The notes: generated from the sequence alone by a model not told the origin. Positions 1 to 12,734 are shown, counted from the first letter of the stretch. The stretch is DNA of 64,000 nucleotides from Paroedura picta (GCF_049243985.1 NC_135370.1:185677350-185741349); one strand, 5' to 3'. Program-made: numbers and translations.

Positions 1-439
1 CAGTCCTTATTGAGGGATTCCAAGAGAGGCAGAGCTTGGCAGGAACAGGAGCAGTGACAGAGACAAACACAGGTGGCCCCCTTGGGTTAGTTTAGGGGGT
101 TAGTTTAAGCGGGAGAAACGGTTTTCCTAGAGGACGCTTCTGATCTAAAAGGTGTGAATCCAGGAGACATTCAGTCTGCACCCTCGTGTTCGGGGCAAAC
201 ACCCAACACAACACACACAGTCCAGTAAGACTTGTGAAAGGCTGTGCAGTTTGCCAATGACTGGCTCACCTTGGTTTAGGCCTGCTCCAACAGCCCTCTG
301 CACCCAGCCGTCTCACTCCCTGATGACTCCTGTCCAACCCAGATCTATGGAAGGTTTCTGCCAAAGACCCTGAAGAGCTGCTAGCCCAGGAGCAGCCAGC
401 CAAGCCAAGTCCAAAGAGAGGACATGGCACAGGGGCACA

Positions 440-780
440 TCTCTGCTAATAATCAGTCCCTAACAGGGCAGGGCGTCTGAGTTCCGCACGGCCTGTAAGA
501 AGGAGCTCTTCCGCCAGGCGTTTGGTTGAGGCCAGGGCAGCGGCCGGAGTTTTAACGATCAAGACCTCTGGGCCATGTTTGCCTTGGGTCATCAGCATGG
601 ACCCATAGGCTGGAAGGCCTAGAGATCTTAAGTAGGTCGCCATCTGTCATTTGCCTATGTTGTTCATTTGCCTGTATGGAGTTTTTATATTGTAATTTAA
701 TTGTTTTATTCTGCGAACCACCATGAGACGGCTTTGTCAAGAGTGATGGTATACAAATCGAAAAATAAGTAAACAAAATG
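440..780 (+). mobile_element. L2-type LINE 3' end fragment
   Basis: The stretch encodes the typical end of the ORF2 tail (a cysteine- and lysine-rich segment ending in FRQAFG-like residues). An A-rich 3' end with an 'ACCACCATGAGACGGCTTT'-like stem and an AATAAG-type tail follows. Several similar ends occur in the window, at 9080-9450, 38040-38395 and 44310-44840. The clade is uncertain between L2 and L3/CR1-like. Confidence 0.55.
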
Positions 781-1531
781 AATGCAACCAAGGTCTCACT
801 ACGTGTCTCAGAAACCACCCTGCCCCTGAGGAGGCTTACAAGCCCCACTCCCCCCAGGAGCAGTCAGGAAGGCTCCAAACCAGCACGCTGGATGCTGCCA
901 ATGGCACGGTGAGCACACTTGAGCACTGAGCTTACCACGCCAAACTGCCCATTCAGTCAACACCAGCTGAACCGGATTGCCTCCTGTTCTCCCCACACTG
1001 TGCATGCACTGAATCATGCCACTGATTCAACCTGGCTGGCAGCCATTGGGATCACTAAGGACGGCCTCCCAGATGACCGCCCAAGGGCAGGATGCTGCTG
1101 AAACACAGCATTTATAGAGGACGGAGTCAGCAATCAATCTGTGGGAGATCCAACTGTTTATTTGAACAATGGCCTGCTAAGCAGAGCAGCTATGCAGCAA
1201 GACTGGGAAAACCCTAGTCATCCATGGGGCTTTGTGAGAACACCCCACTACCCACAATTGTGCTGCTCTACCTGGTAAGAAATGCAGAGAAACCACCTGT
1301 CGAACAGCCACAACCCAAAAAAGAGAACTAGCAAATTGGTCACCAGTGGATCATCTCTCTGTTCACTGCTGGCAAAAAGGGCAGAGGCTGAAGGGGCAGG
1401 TCCCGGGACCCCCCTACTTTAGCCACTGACACCGTCTTTGAGGCCCACGGGACATGGGAATGCCTTGCTCGAGTGCCAGGGCTGTGGGCAAGGAAAGAAA
1501 CCCACACTGTTCTCTCTGGCTGCCTCTAGAG

Positions 1532-1834
1532 TAGCGATCCCCAACCTGTGGGCCGCAGACCACATGTGGTCCTTCGACTAATTGGAGGTGGGCCATGAAG
1601 GACGCCATCTCTCCCCCCCCCCCCCGGCCCTTTACTTCATCCCCCCAGCCCTTTACAACACACTTTATTGTTGTGGCGTGTCTGTATCTTATTTTGAAGG
1701 GATGTTTAAACATTACCATAGCGATCAGAGAGCGCTAGGGCAGTGGTTGAGAGTAGAGGAGTAAACTACCCCCCCCTGGGCCTCAGTAAAAGGCGTTGAG
1801 TGGTCCCTGGTGATAAATAGGTTGGGGACCACTG
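1532..1834. mobile_element. hAT-type non-autonomous DNA transposon (MITE), 303 bp
   Basis: Its ends are inverted repeats. The left end reads TAGCGATCCCCAACC and the right end, on the other strand, reads CAGTGGTCCCCAACC (12 of 15 match). It is flanked by a perfect 8-bp target duplication, CTCTAGAG, at 1524-1531 and 1835-1842. The 8-bp duplication and the CAG-like ends are typical of hAT elements. There is no transposase reading frame, and a long C tract lies inside. Confidence 0.85.
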
Positions 1835-2010
1835 CTCTAGAGGGCTAAGATGACTCACTCACAACTAAATCATGAATCCCTTGATAATGAGGAGAAGGGC
1901 AGCGGTCACAGGTGCCTGAAGAGATCGTGCTTTCCCATCTCCCACCATGGGAGAAAGGGAGGGGGGAGGGAGAAGGGTTACTCGGGGGTCCAGCTGAGCT
2001 GGTCACTCAC

Positions 2011-5000
2011 GTGGCTGAACAGCTCGTTGGTGAGGCCGAGGTAGTTGTGCAAGGCCAGGAAGGTGACTCTCTGCAGGCGCACCATGATGATCTGGAAGCA
2101 GAAGTGGCCGGTGGCCCAGAGGACAAGTGGCACAGGATTCAGGCCATGCTCGACCCCCCCCCTCCCCCCATGCCTCAGGCCAGCTGGGGCATCCCCAGGC
2201 AGAGCTCAAGGGATGCAAGCATCAAGCCGGAGCAGGAGGATACACAGGGGAGGCAAGCCAAGGCCCAGGTGCGGGTGGGCGCTCACCTGCACCACCCGGA
2301 CAAGACTTTCCGGGTACTTCTCAAAGACAGCCGAGAAAGCCTCCACAGGGAGGCGCAGCACTGTGGAGTCCTCTGCCGCCCGTGCAGAGACAGTGCGATA
2401 TGGCCGCTGGTGACCCTGCCAGAAAGACACACCCAGTCCTTTGCAGAGGAGAGCGTGAGGCACGTGCGCCTGCCCTCCTGCCCTCCTGCCTCCTGCCCGT
2501 GATGCGAGCAGCGTGGGCCTCCATCAGTGCCAGAAGTAGCAGCACCAGGGCTTTGCTGTTCCTCGTCTGAGGAGCAGCCTCACAAAACAGGCCAAGCCCG
2601 GAGAGACGGGGAAGGAGGCGAGGGCGTGCCGTGGGCAGCCCAGGAGGCGGGGCTTCAAGAAGGGCAGGGAAGCGGGGGTGGGCAGGAGGAGAAATGGCAT
2701 CGTGATGGAAGAGAACCTTACCGTGATCACGTCCAGGATGCTGAGGAGGCTGTGCACGCTGTCCCCAGGGAACACCTCCTTCACAAGGGTCTCCTTCCCA
2801 TCCTGCATCACACCCACACAGACATGCCTGAGCATCCAACCCACACTGCTGCTCAGCCTCGGAGCTGGGGCATCCCTCCAAGGAATCCTCCCCTCCCACA
2901 CCACCCCCACCCCCACCGAGACAGGAGTTGCACAACACAGACCGCAGAGTTGTTGGGCTGCAAGAAGTGATCGGCAATCCCCCAAGCTGTTCCCTCACCT
3001 GCTCAGACAGGAAGAGCTCCAGCTTGCCCTCCTGGACCACGTAGATGCTGGTGTCCGGCTGCCCAGGGCGGAAGACGTACTCGCCTTGCTGGCACTGCTG
3101 GAAGGTCATGTGCTTGCACAGCTCCAGGAATAAGGGCTTCTCAAAGTGACCCAGGACCCTGTGAGGAAGGGAGGCATGACATCCCTCCAGCAGCCCCCAC
3201 ACACGAGAGGTGCCATCTCAGACCCACAGGCCCCCCGCCCCCTGCAAGCTGAAACCCTGCATGGGTGGGCATGGGCCTTCTCCCAGTGCACCGAATCTCC
3301 ATGGTAGCTTGCAGGCCAGGGTTGGTCTCTTGTGGCCCTTCCTTGCCTGCCCAGGGAATTGCTGATCACCACTGTGGGATGGAAGGTGAATTTCCTCTGG
3401 GATATTTTTTTCATAGAATCATAGAGTTGGAAGGGGCCATACAGGCCATCTAGTCCAACCCCCTGCTCAACGCAGGATTAGCCCTAAGCATCCTAAAGCA
3501 TCCAAGAAAAGTGTGTCTCCAACCTTTGCTTGAAGACTGCCAGTGAGGGGGAGCTCACCACCTCCTTAGGCAGCCTATTCCACTGCTGAACTACTCTGAC
3601 TGAAAATTTTTTTTTCTGATATCTAGCCTACTAAAATCCAAGTAAACGACATCAACCGAATTTCCACGATCCAGCAGAAGAAGAAGAAGAAGAGTTGGTT
3701 CTTATATGCCACTTTTCCCTACCCGAAGGAGGCTCAAAGCGGCTTACAGTCGCCTTCCTATTCCTCTCCCTGCAAACCTGTTACTTGGTCAAAAAAGGAA
3801 ACCAGGTTGGTCTGGCAGGACCTGTTGGAGACAAATCCATGCTGACTTCCTTGGATCACCAAATTGTCCTCCAGATGTTTGCAGATCACTCCCTTTAATA
3901 TCTGCTCCATTATCTTCCCCACAACAGAGGTCAGACTCACTGGTCTGTAGTTTCCCAAGTCATCCTTCCTCCCTTTTTTGAAGATCGGAATAACGTTTGC
4001 TCTCTTCCAGTCCTCCGGGACATCTCCAGTCCTTAAAGAGGTCCTGAAGATGATGGACAAGGGCTGTGCAAGTTCTACAGAAATTTCTTTGAGCACTCTC
4101 GGGTGCATTTCATCTGGCCCACGGGATCTGAACTCATCCAGTGCAGCTAAATGCCTCTCAACAACCTCTCTGTCCATGTCAACCTGCTACAGGGAGGGGG
4201 GATCATTTGGACATGAAATTGGGGTCACTGTGGGTAGGCATGAGGTTGGGAGTTCTTGCAATGTGTAGGGAGTTGGACTAAATGACCAACTCTCGGATTC
4301 TAGGATTCTAAGCTACCGCAGTGACCTATGCCTCCATACAAAGGGAGGCATCAAATATCACCCCCATCTCCTGACGGTGCATGAAGTTGTAAACTACACA
4401 CTGTCAAGATAAGGGAGCCAAACGTCCTCATTTCCTCCCCAGCCACAGGGCTTCCGTCTTCATGGGGTTAAGCTTCGGGTGACTCTGTGGCAGTCACCCA
4501 CTCACAGCCTCCAGGCATCTGGCCAAGGACTCTGGGGGTGTGTCTGGCTGGCTGCCCAACAACAGATAGAGCTGAGCATCATCAGCAGACTGCTGACACC
4601 CCAGCCTATACCTCTGCAGCCGCAGCAGCTGGGCAGGAAGACGCATAAAGATGTTAGGCTATGAGCTAAAAGCTCATGGTTGACTCTAACAAAAGCTGCT
4701 GTGAGATCTAACCATATTCGCAGTGCTGATCCACCTCAGTCCAACTCTTCCTAGAGATCATCCATGAGAGCAAGCAGTGCCCTTTCCGCCCTGTGGCCAG
4801 GTCATAAACCAGACTGGTGTGGGTCCAAACCAGAAGTTTCCTCTAGGTTTGCTTGTAATCGACCTGTGGCTGACCTAGAAGCGCCAAGTGTGAGACTGGG
4901 CGGTAGTCGGCGGGATCCTGCTGGTCATGAGAAGATTTCTTCAGTAAAGGCCAAACCACCGCCTCCTTTAAACTCTCCGTGAATGTCCCAGAGGACGGGG

Positions 5001-8000
5001 ACAGATGTCTAACTTCCCAGAGGGGTTCCCCTACTCTCCTGTTGCCCACTTTCACAAGACATGAGGGACAGGGGTCAAGTGGTCAGCCTCCCTGGAGCTA
5101 GGTCCAGATTATGAGCAGAGGCAGGCTCATCCGCATGGACTTTGGAGTCCCCCAAGATAGGCACCCTGGGAGGCTGCAACGCCCAGGCGACGGCTGCCTC
5201 TCGTCAATTCAGCGTGACATCTGCTGCTGCACTAGGCAGGCGGCATACCCGTCAGATGGCCAATTTCATGACTGAGTCCCTCCCCAGGCCCACCCTCCCA
5301 ATGCCTGAGACTGTTGGAGTGGGCAGGGAATGCCTTGTCGGAAAGACTCCTGGTCAGCAAAGCAACCCCTGCCCCCCTTCCCCCGATCCTGTGGTCCATG
5401 ACTGATGCAGGACGAAGCACCCCAGCAGGGCAACAGTTCCGTCCTCCCTTGCCCAGGTCTTGGTCAGGCATGCCAGGTGCTCTGTGGAACATGCTTGCAG
5501 AGTTGCAGTCTGATACCCCTGGCATCACACAACATCGGTGCTGGAGCTGGATCTCCCCCCTTAGCCCCCCCCTTGCCCCCGCATCTCTTGGGAGGGGGTC
5601 CAAACATTCCTGCATCTCTGTCCCCATCTATTGACATTCCTTCTCCCATCCCCAGCCTGCTGGGACACTGGCAACCTGCACTGAAACACAGCCCCGCATT
5701 TCTATTTATTTATCACTTTTCGACTGCCCTGCCCCACGAGCAGGTTACTATTTTGACAACAGTTCAAGCCACAATGTAGCCTAACGGGCAATCCGGCAAA
5801 ATGCTTCTCCACCTTGCCAACAATTCTCCCCATCTCCCTTCTTGGGTGCAGAGACCCCCTTTTCCCCACTGTAACCTCTCTTATCTCTGTTTACATGCTC
5901 CCCTCCCCAATTAGGTACCACAGCCAATGCTCTATCCTTAACAACACAAAAGCCCCTCCGAAAACTCATACCCGTTGTCTCTGTGGCCGAGGAGATCATG
6001 GCTTCCTTGGGGCTTCCCTCTGCGACTAAGACCTTGCAAGGCAGAGTGAGGATGTCCAGAATAAGGGGACTTGCCATATTCCTATGATCCTAAGGACAGT
6101 GCTGGTTGCATCTTGAACAATCCTTGGAGAAAGCTTCAACTTCTAGCAGTTTCTTTTAGTGGCTTTTTTCCAGAACCACCAATGGAGAACCCAATGGAGA
6201 CCTGTGATCTCAAGAACCAGGACGCTGCATGCAAGTCCATCAGTACTCCCAGCAATGTTGTACTTTGGTCCAATTTCAACAGGAGGCCAGAAGAGGGCCT
6301 CCTGTTCTGCAGGTGGGCCTTGACCCACAGCCTCCGCCCTTAGAGGCTTCTCTGCTCCCATTTAAAGGTGCCATTGTGGATACTGAGGCACGAAGAGGCT
6401 TTCAACACCATACCTCTTCCTCTTGCTGCTTTCTGTGTTTATGAACACCGTGCTCCATTGCTCTCTTGCCTCCTATTGACTCCTGGAAGCTTTGAGTTTT
6501 CCACCTTCCCAGCAAGTGGGATTACGTGCGAGCTTGCTCCTTTGAAACTAGGAGATCGAGCGGCTCTCTTGTGGGCCTCTCTCCCATTTGGTTTCTTCTC
6601 ACATCTGAGTCCCAAGGTGTGTCTTAGTTAGGCCTTCCTATAGTAAGAGTTCCCCTCTTCCTAGGGGGCACCTGACACAGACAAGATCATAAATAGATCC
6701 TCTCCCAGGGGCTCAGAGGAGGAGGCCAAATCCTGAGCTTCAACCTCACTGTTCCAGCTAGTGCCCTTCCTGCCCCCCGCAGGCCTCTTCCCAGCTCCCA
6801 TTTCCCTCTTTTATCTCCTTTCTCCTCCTCCTCCTTCTGTCTACCCTGTTCCTTATGCCAGAGGGAGGGGCTGAAATCAAACTGGCCGACAGGCAGTACT
6901 GGTAAAATTTGGCCTCCTCTATAAACTGTGCCAGGGAACAATTTGGCCTCCTCTATAAACTGTGCCAGGGAACAATTTGGCCACCATATTTGGAAAAAAT
7001 GGCGGGGAGGGGGGGACCAACTGGTGCTTGTAGGGAAAGTATCCTTAATCTTTGTGCCGTCCCCAAGCTTTTCTCTCTCCTTACATATGTAGTCTAGTGA
7101 TTATTTCCCTTTCATTGTCTGAAGGAGTGTGCGTGCACACGATAGCTCACCCCTTGAATAAAACTTTGCTGGTCTTGAGGTTGCCACTGGACTCACACAC
7201 TGTCAGCATGGAAGGACTGTACCAGGGCACTGGGGGACCATGGGCATGCAGCCTGGAAATCCACACCCCAGGCAGCCGCTGGTTCTTCAAGGCCCAGCTA
7301 GCCAGAGCCTGCTGACCTCCACAAGCACCAACCAGCTGCCTGGCCCCTCTGTCTCGGCTGGCAAGTGGGGCTGCTCTCAAGTGGCAGCCAGCTCGTGGGG
7401 CTTTCAAGGTGAGAGACAAACAGGGGACGTATTTGCCATTGCCTGACTCCACACAGCAGCCCCCTACTTCTTTCGTGGTCCCTCTCCCAAGCTCTGAGGA
7501 GACCACTCCTGGCTTCTCTTGGGCTTCTTCGTAGAGAGGGCTTTCCAGGCATGCTCAGGCACAGAGAGGAGGCTGAGGGGCACACGTTAGCCTGACCTCC
7601 TGCCTCAGCCAAGAGTGGGAGAAAGAGGAGGAGGAGGAGGAGGAGGAGGAACAAGGTGCAGCCCTCCATTTGAGGCCAAAAGAAACGGTGCCAGATCGTG
7701 GCCTACATGCAGATGACAGTTTAGTACAACATGCAGACGACAGCCTGGTTCAGTACAAAGCAGCTTTGTGTGAGTGTCGGATCTATTCCTGTGAAATGAT
7801 CTTCCTTGGACAGGAAGCACCGGGGACCCAGCAAACGCTTACCGGACATTCTTCAGCATGTAGAGGACCTCAGAGGGCAGGTGGGAATTGGCCACATCAA
7901 ACTCTGTAAGATCAGCCTCCAGGACAGAGGGAGGGGGCTCCTTCAGTTGGAGGGTTGGCAGCTCCTTCTTGATGCGCAGGATCCTGAGCACAGGGAGAGA

Positions 8001-9712
8001 AATACCAGCACCGCCCATGGAGACAGAAAAATAATTTACCCTGTTCACTGAGAACTGGCAAGAACCAAGAGGGCTTCAAAATACAAAGGAGAGGAATTAA
8101 GCAATCAGAATTATTTTCTGCTTCCAGAAGAAGCAGTGGAGAGGCCCCTTCCATAGATATTCTCAGCGGGTGATTTCTTCGGACCAGGACCACTGGCCTT
8201 GCAGCCGTGGGACCAATGCGGAGGGAGGGAGGGGGGGGGTTCAACACTCTTCCCAGCCCCCACGCCAGCGGTCCAGGAGAGCTATTCTGTTCTCCTCTTT
8301 CCTCCCCATGCCCAGATCATCTCTGTTCCCCAAGGGCACTGTTCAGACAGGTCTGGGGCTTCCCTTTTGGCCCCTTTGCTCACTCACTTTTTGGCAATAT
8401 TCAGCATCTTGAGCTTCTTCTTCATGCGTGGCCGGGAAGCAGAGGAGATGGTGGTGTCGACCAGGGATGATGTGGACTGAGAAACCTGCCAGTGGAACCG
8501 ATACGGTCAGACACGAAAGGGCCTCCTGGAGGTGTCCCAATGGGGCATGCTCACTGACGGCTGCTCATCTCCCCAAAGTCTTGCTCTTCCTTCTGGCAGG
8601 AAACTCGTTAGGCATATAAGAAACCCCCACTAGGAGCATGAGTCCTCATCCAACGTGATTCACTCCCACTCTGGTTGACCAGGCGAGCCTTCACGGAGCC
8701 CCCCAAACTCCCACCCAGCCACGTGCCACTTAGCTCGCCAGGAGCCTCGACTGACCCGTTCATCCCTAATGGGCCCCAACATGGTGCCGGCAGCGCCACC
8801 CCTCCGCACATCCTGAAGCCTCACCTTGCGCATGATCTTGCGCCCGTAGAACAACACTTTGTCCCGCTTGCGGAATCGGTACTTGGGCTGCTCCTGGGCC
8901 TGAACGGCTGCGGGAAGAGGGGACGTGGCAGACCAGGCCCAGAATGCTCCTCCTCTTATTTATACTGATTCATTCATTTTACTTGCTGACTGAGACTCCC
9001 GGGCCTTGCCGGCTTGTGGTGGTTTACAATAAAATGATAAAACCCACATGAAAACAGGAGAAAATATGCAATCCAGTACTGTCCTGGCCCCTACCTGGGG
9101 GAATGAGCTCCCGGGGGAGCTGCGGGCCCTGCAGGATTTGTCAACGTTCTGCAGGGCCTGCAAGACGGAGCTCTTCCGCCAGGTCTGCGGTTGAGGATGG
9201 GGACGGCGAGGTAGATTCATCACCCCCCCCACCCCCCACCGGGGTTTGAAGTGTACATCGTTCCTCCTCCATTTCTCCATCGCCTCGGTAGTCGGGGTGG
9301 GAGCGGGATATTTTTTTTCCTGCCATGTTGGGAGTTTTTAATGTCTTTTAGTGGGGTTTTAATGGGGTTTTAAGACTATTGTTACCTGCCACAAGCCTGT
9401 CAGGGAGTGGTGGGAAATAAATCGAATGAATAAATACATAAATAATAAACAAACTAACTAACATATAAAACTAATCTAATCCTCCCCTCCCTTCTGACTG
9501 CAGCCACCCCAGCCCCCAACCACTGTCTCATGCCCAGATTCCTGGCAAACAGGGCCTGTTTGGGGTCCTCTTCCTCGGGAAGGGGCTCTCCTCATCCCCT
9601 CAAAGACATACAAAGAGAACTCACTTGGATGGCGGAGCTGCCGCACCAGCAGCAGGATCAGGGCAGCCACAAGCAGGACCGACAGCCCGACACCCATCAT
9701 CAGCCCCAACAC
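2011..9712 (-). CDS. PNPLA6: PNPLA6 (neuropathy target esterase), 5' coding exons 2-9, partial
   Basis: ER-anchored lysophospholipase / neuropathy target esterase; this part is the regulatory N-terminal half. Exons, in reading order: 9625-9712, 8825-8907, 8388-8485, 7843-7983, 2999-3158, 2722-2802, 2287-2415, 2011-2091. All phases join and give 287 aa. The order is a membrane anchor ([15 protein letters not shown]), a basic segment ([20 protein letters not shown]), a Ser/Lys-rich linker ([18 protein letters not shown]), the conserved [15 protein letters not shown], then the first cyclic-nucleotide-binding domain from [14 protein letters not shown] through [15 protein letters not shown] to [17 protein letters not shown]6 rather than PNPLA7 is chosen from [30 protein letters not shown] and TVSARAA. 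PNPLA7 is the alternative. The catalytic patatin domain is outside the window. Confidence 0.9.
3413..4188 (-). mobile_element. CR1 LINE 3' fragment, internally deleted, carrying a SINE tail
   Basis: The 3' end, in reverse orientation, starts with the CATAGAATCATAGAG tail and continues through the untranslated region. It then jumps directly into the reverse-transcriptase region (FSKAF to [16 protein letters not shown]), so the stretch between them is deleted. At about 3672-3772 a Sauria SINE 3' tail (GAA repeats, then the 'AGTTGGTTCTTATATGCC' motif) interrupts the copy. Confidence 0.85.
4200..5060 (-). mobile_element. L2-type LINE ORF2 remnant
   Basis: Reverse-strand pieces read like the C-terminal reverse-transcriptase region of the LINE family seen better at 38.5-39.4 and 47.4-48.2 kb: the 'loop' containing a target such as LNPTKTEVLWLG and a later PADYRPVS segment. 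The copy is diverged and broken, and its edges are approximate. Confidence 0.45.
6906..6990. repeat. 34-bp tandem duplication with partial third unit
   Basis: The 34-bp unit starting AATTTGGCCTCCTCTATAAA occurs identically at 6906-6939 and 6940-6973. A third, partial unit starts at 6974 (AATTTGGCC, then divergent). Each unit contains a TATAAA-like string. The host element, if any, is not recognised. Confidence 0.9.
7110..7205 (+). mobile_element. Widespread reptile repeat end, Penelope-like (tentative)
   Basis: The sequence TCTGAAGGAGTGTGCGTGCA followed by CACGATAGCTC and then TGAATAAAACTTTGCTGGTC and GCCACTGGACTC is a repeat end found in many reptile genomes. A second example is at 18355-18470. 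I associate it with Penelope-like elements because CTGAAGG, a 6-bp GTGTGC/GCACAC stem and GATA resemble a decayed hammerhead-ribozyme core. That assignment is inference. Confidence 0.4.
8955..9065 (-). mobile_element. LINE 3' tail fragment
   Basis: In reverse orientation this is the terminal stem region (TGTAAACCACCACAAGCC-like) ending in an A-rich ATAAATAA stretch, typical of the L2-type LINE ends in this window. It is tail-to-tail with the copy at 9080-9450, inside the PNPLA6 intron. Confidence 0.5.
9080..9450 (+). mobile_element. L2-type LINE 3' end
   Basis: The stretch encodes the remnant of a [15 protein letters not shown]-like segment and a CKTELFRQ-like segment. An untranslated tail with a CTGCCACAAGCCTGTCAGGG stem and an AATAAATACATAAATAAT 3' end follows. 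It is 5'-truncated, as is usual for LINE insertions. Confidence 0.6.
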
Positions 9713-9739
9713 CTGTGGGGAAGAAGCAGAGCTCCAGTG

Positions 9740-12730
9740 GCCAGGGCTGGTGGTGGTGGTGGTGGGGGGGGGGGACAAGGTGTACTGGGAATGCTGCCGA
9801 GCTCTGGGCAGGGAGGTCCCCCCCACAGTGCGCATGATGGGTGTTGAGCCAGGGGCGCGGGCAGAGACCCGTCCCCTCAGGAGCAACCGTGTAGAAGAAG
9901 CCAATGGGAGACCAGTCAACTTAGGCATGCCCCCCCTCACCTGGGCCCCACTGCAGTCTGAGCAGAGAGGGGGCTCCTTTGCATCTCCTTGACCCCACAG
10001 ACTCATTCCCTAGTACGCATGTGCAAGGAGAATACTCGGGCCAAACTGATTTATCTAAATCACCTATGGTGCAGTTTTTATGTGGTTAAATTGATTCGGC
10101 ACCATTGAAATCAAGGGTGCCATTCAAGTCGATGGGGATTTTGCCCTATCTGTCTTTTCAGGGCTCAGGGAGGGAGGGGGGATGGATTTCAGGTAGAGGC
10201 ACAAAACTTGCAGCATAGCTGCAGGAGCCTCACCTCATTGCCAAAAAGATTGGACCAGGGGGCTCAGTTCTAGGGACACCCAAAGGCCCCCATCTACTCT
10301 CCATTATTTCCTAGGATTGAGGGGGGGGGGACAGATTCTCTGGTCTGTCCTCACCACAGGAAATAATGGAGGTTGGATGGGGGCATCCTCTTTGGGTGCC
10401 CCTAGAATATGACCTCTTGGTCCAATCATTTTGCAACTTGGGGGTTCTTTTAAGGAGAGACTCCTGCAGCTGCACTACAAGTTTGGTACTACTACCTCAA
10501 ATTCCCACCCCCACAGCCCCAGAAGAAAGGGAGAACTTCTCCCCCAGTCTCTTTCCCTTTAAAGTTTAAATGGCCACTTCTTTGAATTTGGCAATACAAG
10601 CAAGGTTGATTTGGCCATTTAAGCCTATTGGGAAATGGCAATTCAGAATGGATTTGGCCGACTGGGGTCCAAGGCTGATTTGGATACTTTTTGGCCATAT
10701 TGACTCATGCCTACCTAATCCCTGGACCCAGCCAGAGCTGGAAATCCAAGAGCAGGATGTGACAGGGAGGAAAACAGCAATGAACAATCAGTGGTAGCAC
10801 TGGAGAGGTAGGTCTGGAGGCCTCCTGAAGAGCACCGTTCTCAGTGCCACAATTTTGGCAAGTGTATAAGGGCCACAGTGGAAATTCTTGGGCTGGTCAG
10901 GGAAGAGCCTCTTTTCTGCAGACCCCTTTCTTGCTTTCAGGACACAAATTCATGCCCTTTCTGTGGCTTAGAATGTGTCCTGGGGGTGGGGGTGGGGGTG
11001 GGGGTGGGGGGGACAAAATTTCCAGGGCTCTGCTCTTAGTCAGGACAGAAGGTGGCCTAGATTTCTGGGCCTTTCTCTGGACTACAGGGAAGCAGCAGGG
11101 AGCATCTGTGCAAGGATCTCCAGGTACTGGACTCCATGGCAGGGATGGGCTCCCCATCAGGAGCCACCAGAACAGGTGCTGGCTCCAGCCCAAGGCCTCC
11201 TACTAAGAGAATTCATCAAGGCAAGACAAGGAGGGCCTATTCCCAGGTGACCAAGAAACCACGCCCCTTCTGCAGCCCATGCAGACCCATCCCTCAGCAC
11301 TGGAACACCTCCCGCGTGTGGGTGGGAGCAGCCTTGCTCAGCCCCTGGGCAGGAGCCTTCATCCCCTCCTCGCCATGCTGGTTTCCACAAAGAGTTGGAC
11401 ACTGGACAGCACGGGGGATGGCAAATGCTGCCGGGAGAGAAAAGGCAACAGTCCCTGAAGGACTGGCATAGGACGGAGTGCATAGAAACCTATGGGGCAG
11501 AAGGATGCAGGGAGACAAGCTAGGAGGTTTAGCAATGCAAGGACACCAAGTTGGCACCCCAAGAGCACCCCTCAGCATTCCTCATAGGGGAAATCAGGCT
11601 GCATTAATTAATGCACAAGAACAGTGCCGCCCCCCCCCCCAGCTGACTTTCACATTGGGAGGAAAGCTCAGGGGGGGGGGGAGTCCATGTCCTCACCCGG
11701 AAGCACCCTTGCTGCCCTTGGCTGAGAACACACTTGATCAGCCAGCTAAGGAAGCATGAAAGCCACAGCGACCCCTGCCCTCCTCTGTGGGTCTGGCGGA
11801 GGGAGAGGGAATGGCAGCAGGAGGGACAGCGGCCTGCCCAGATGACAAAGCAGGACTCGTTAAGTGGGGGCAACCTCATGCACAAGGCAGCCCTACCTCC
11901 TGCTCTTCCTGTGGCTCCGATTCACTCTGCCCCATGACGCCTCTTGGCTTCCAGGTTCAGCTCATCAAAGCCTCTGCAGACAAGAGAGAGAAATTCAGCT
12001 GCCCCCCTGCTATGCTGGACCACCAAAGCATCCATGGTGGGAGAATGCAATTCTCATGTGTATGAGAGCAGAGGGTGCCTGACCAGCTTCACAGGGCCTC
12101 CCTTGCTCCCATGGCAGCTTCCCTAATTCCTATTCATCCCCTCCCCCCTCCAAAAAAAAAAAAAAAGAGCAACAGCCTGTGAGGCACCTTGGAGCACTTT
12201 GGCCACACAGACCACGGGACGCCAGAGGATCAGGCAGTACCAGCAGCTCGGGATCCTCCTCCACTCATCCCACATGCTCGTTTTAGGACCTTTCAAGAGA
12301 AGCAAATGGCACGCTTCTGGTACCAGTCCAGAGCCAGATAATAAATACTCTAATTGCTTCACTGAGTAATGCCGATTCCCTCGCCTCCACCAGGGGTTGG
12401 CGTAGAGCACTGAGGAATACGATGCTTCCGAGGGGCACAACAGCCCCCATGTCCACAAACTCGATGTCCAACTCAATACAACAGAGTGAACCATCAGCAG
12501 ATGAATTAAGCTCACTCCAACCTCTTGGCTTCCTACACTGTGCCACATCCCTCCCTTGCATCTCCAAGGCATGATGCTCTTCCTCGAGACTATAAAAAGG
12601 TAACAGAAAACGGGGAGCTGCCCCTCCACAAAGACACAGCAGATGCAGGTCTATCCAGGCCAAAGTCCCGACACCCGGCAAGAAGATCTGCACAAATACC
12701 GCAGTCACAACATTTCTACCCATTTATCTC
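9740..12730. other. PNPLA6 first intron, unassigned part
   Basis: No exon, RNA gene or confidently named repeat was recognised here. Visible structure is limited to simple G-rich runs (GGGGGT repeats near 10981-11011), long C/G homopolymers (10321, 11627, 11669) and an A run near 12150. Open frames on both strands are in low-complexity sequence and look fortuitous. Confidence 0.5.
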
Positions 12731-12734
12731 TCTA

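Larger units (their letters stand above)
1..2010. other. PNPLA6 intron and flank left of the last visible exon
   Basis: No PNPLA6 exon was recognised left of 2011. The remaining exons, which in the family encode the second and third cyclic-nucleotide-binding domains and the patatin catalytic domain, must lie beyond the left edge. The stretch holds a LINE end at about 440-780 and a hAT miniature element at 1532-1834, listed separately. The rest is unassigned. Confidence 0.6.
3159..7842. other. PNPLA6 intron between CNBD exons 5 and 6
   Basis: The intron carries a CR1 fragment (3413-4188), an L2-type LINE fragment (about 4200-5060), a 34-bp tandem duplication (6906-6973) and a Penelope-like tail (about 7110-7205). 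I recognise no gene at 5060-6900. Open frames there are short and in low-complexity C/T-rich sequence. Confidence 0.6.
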
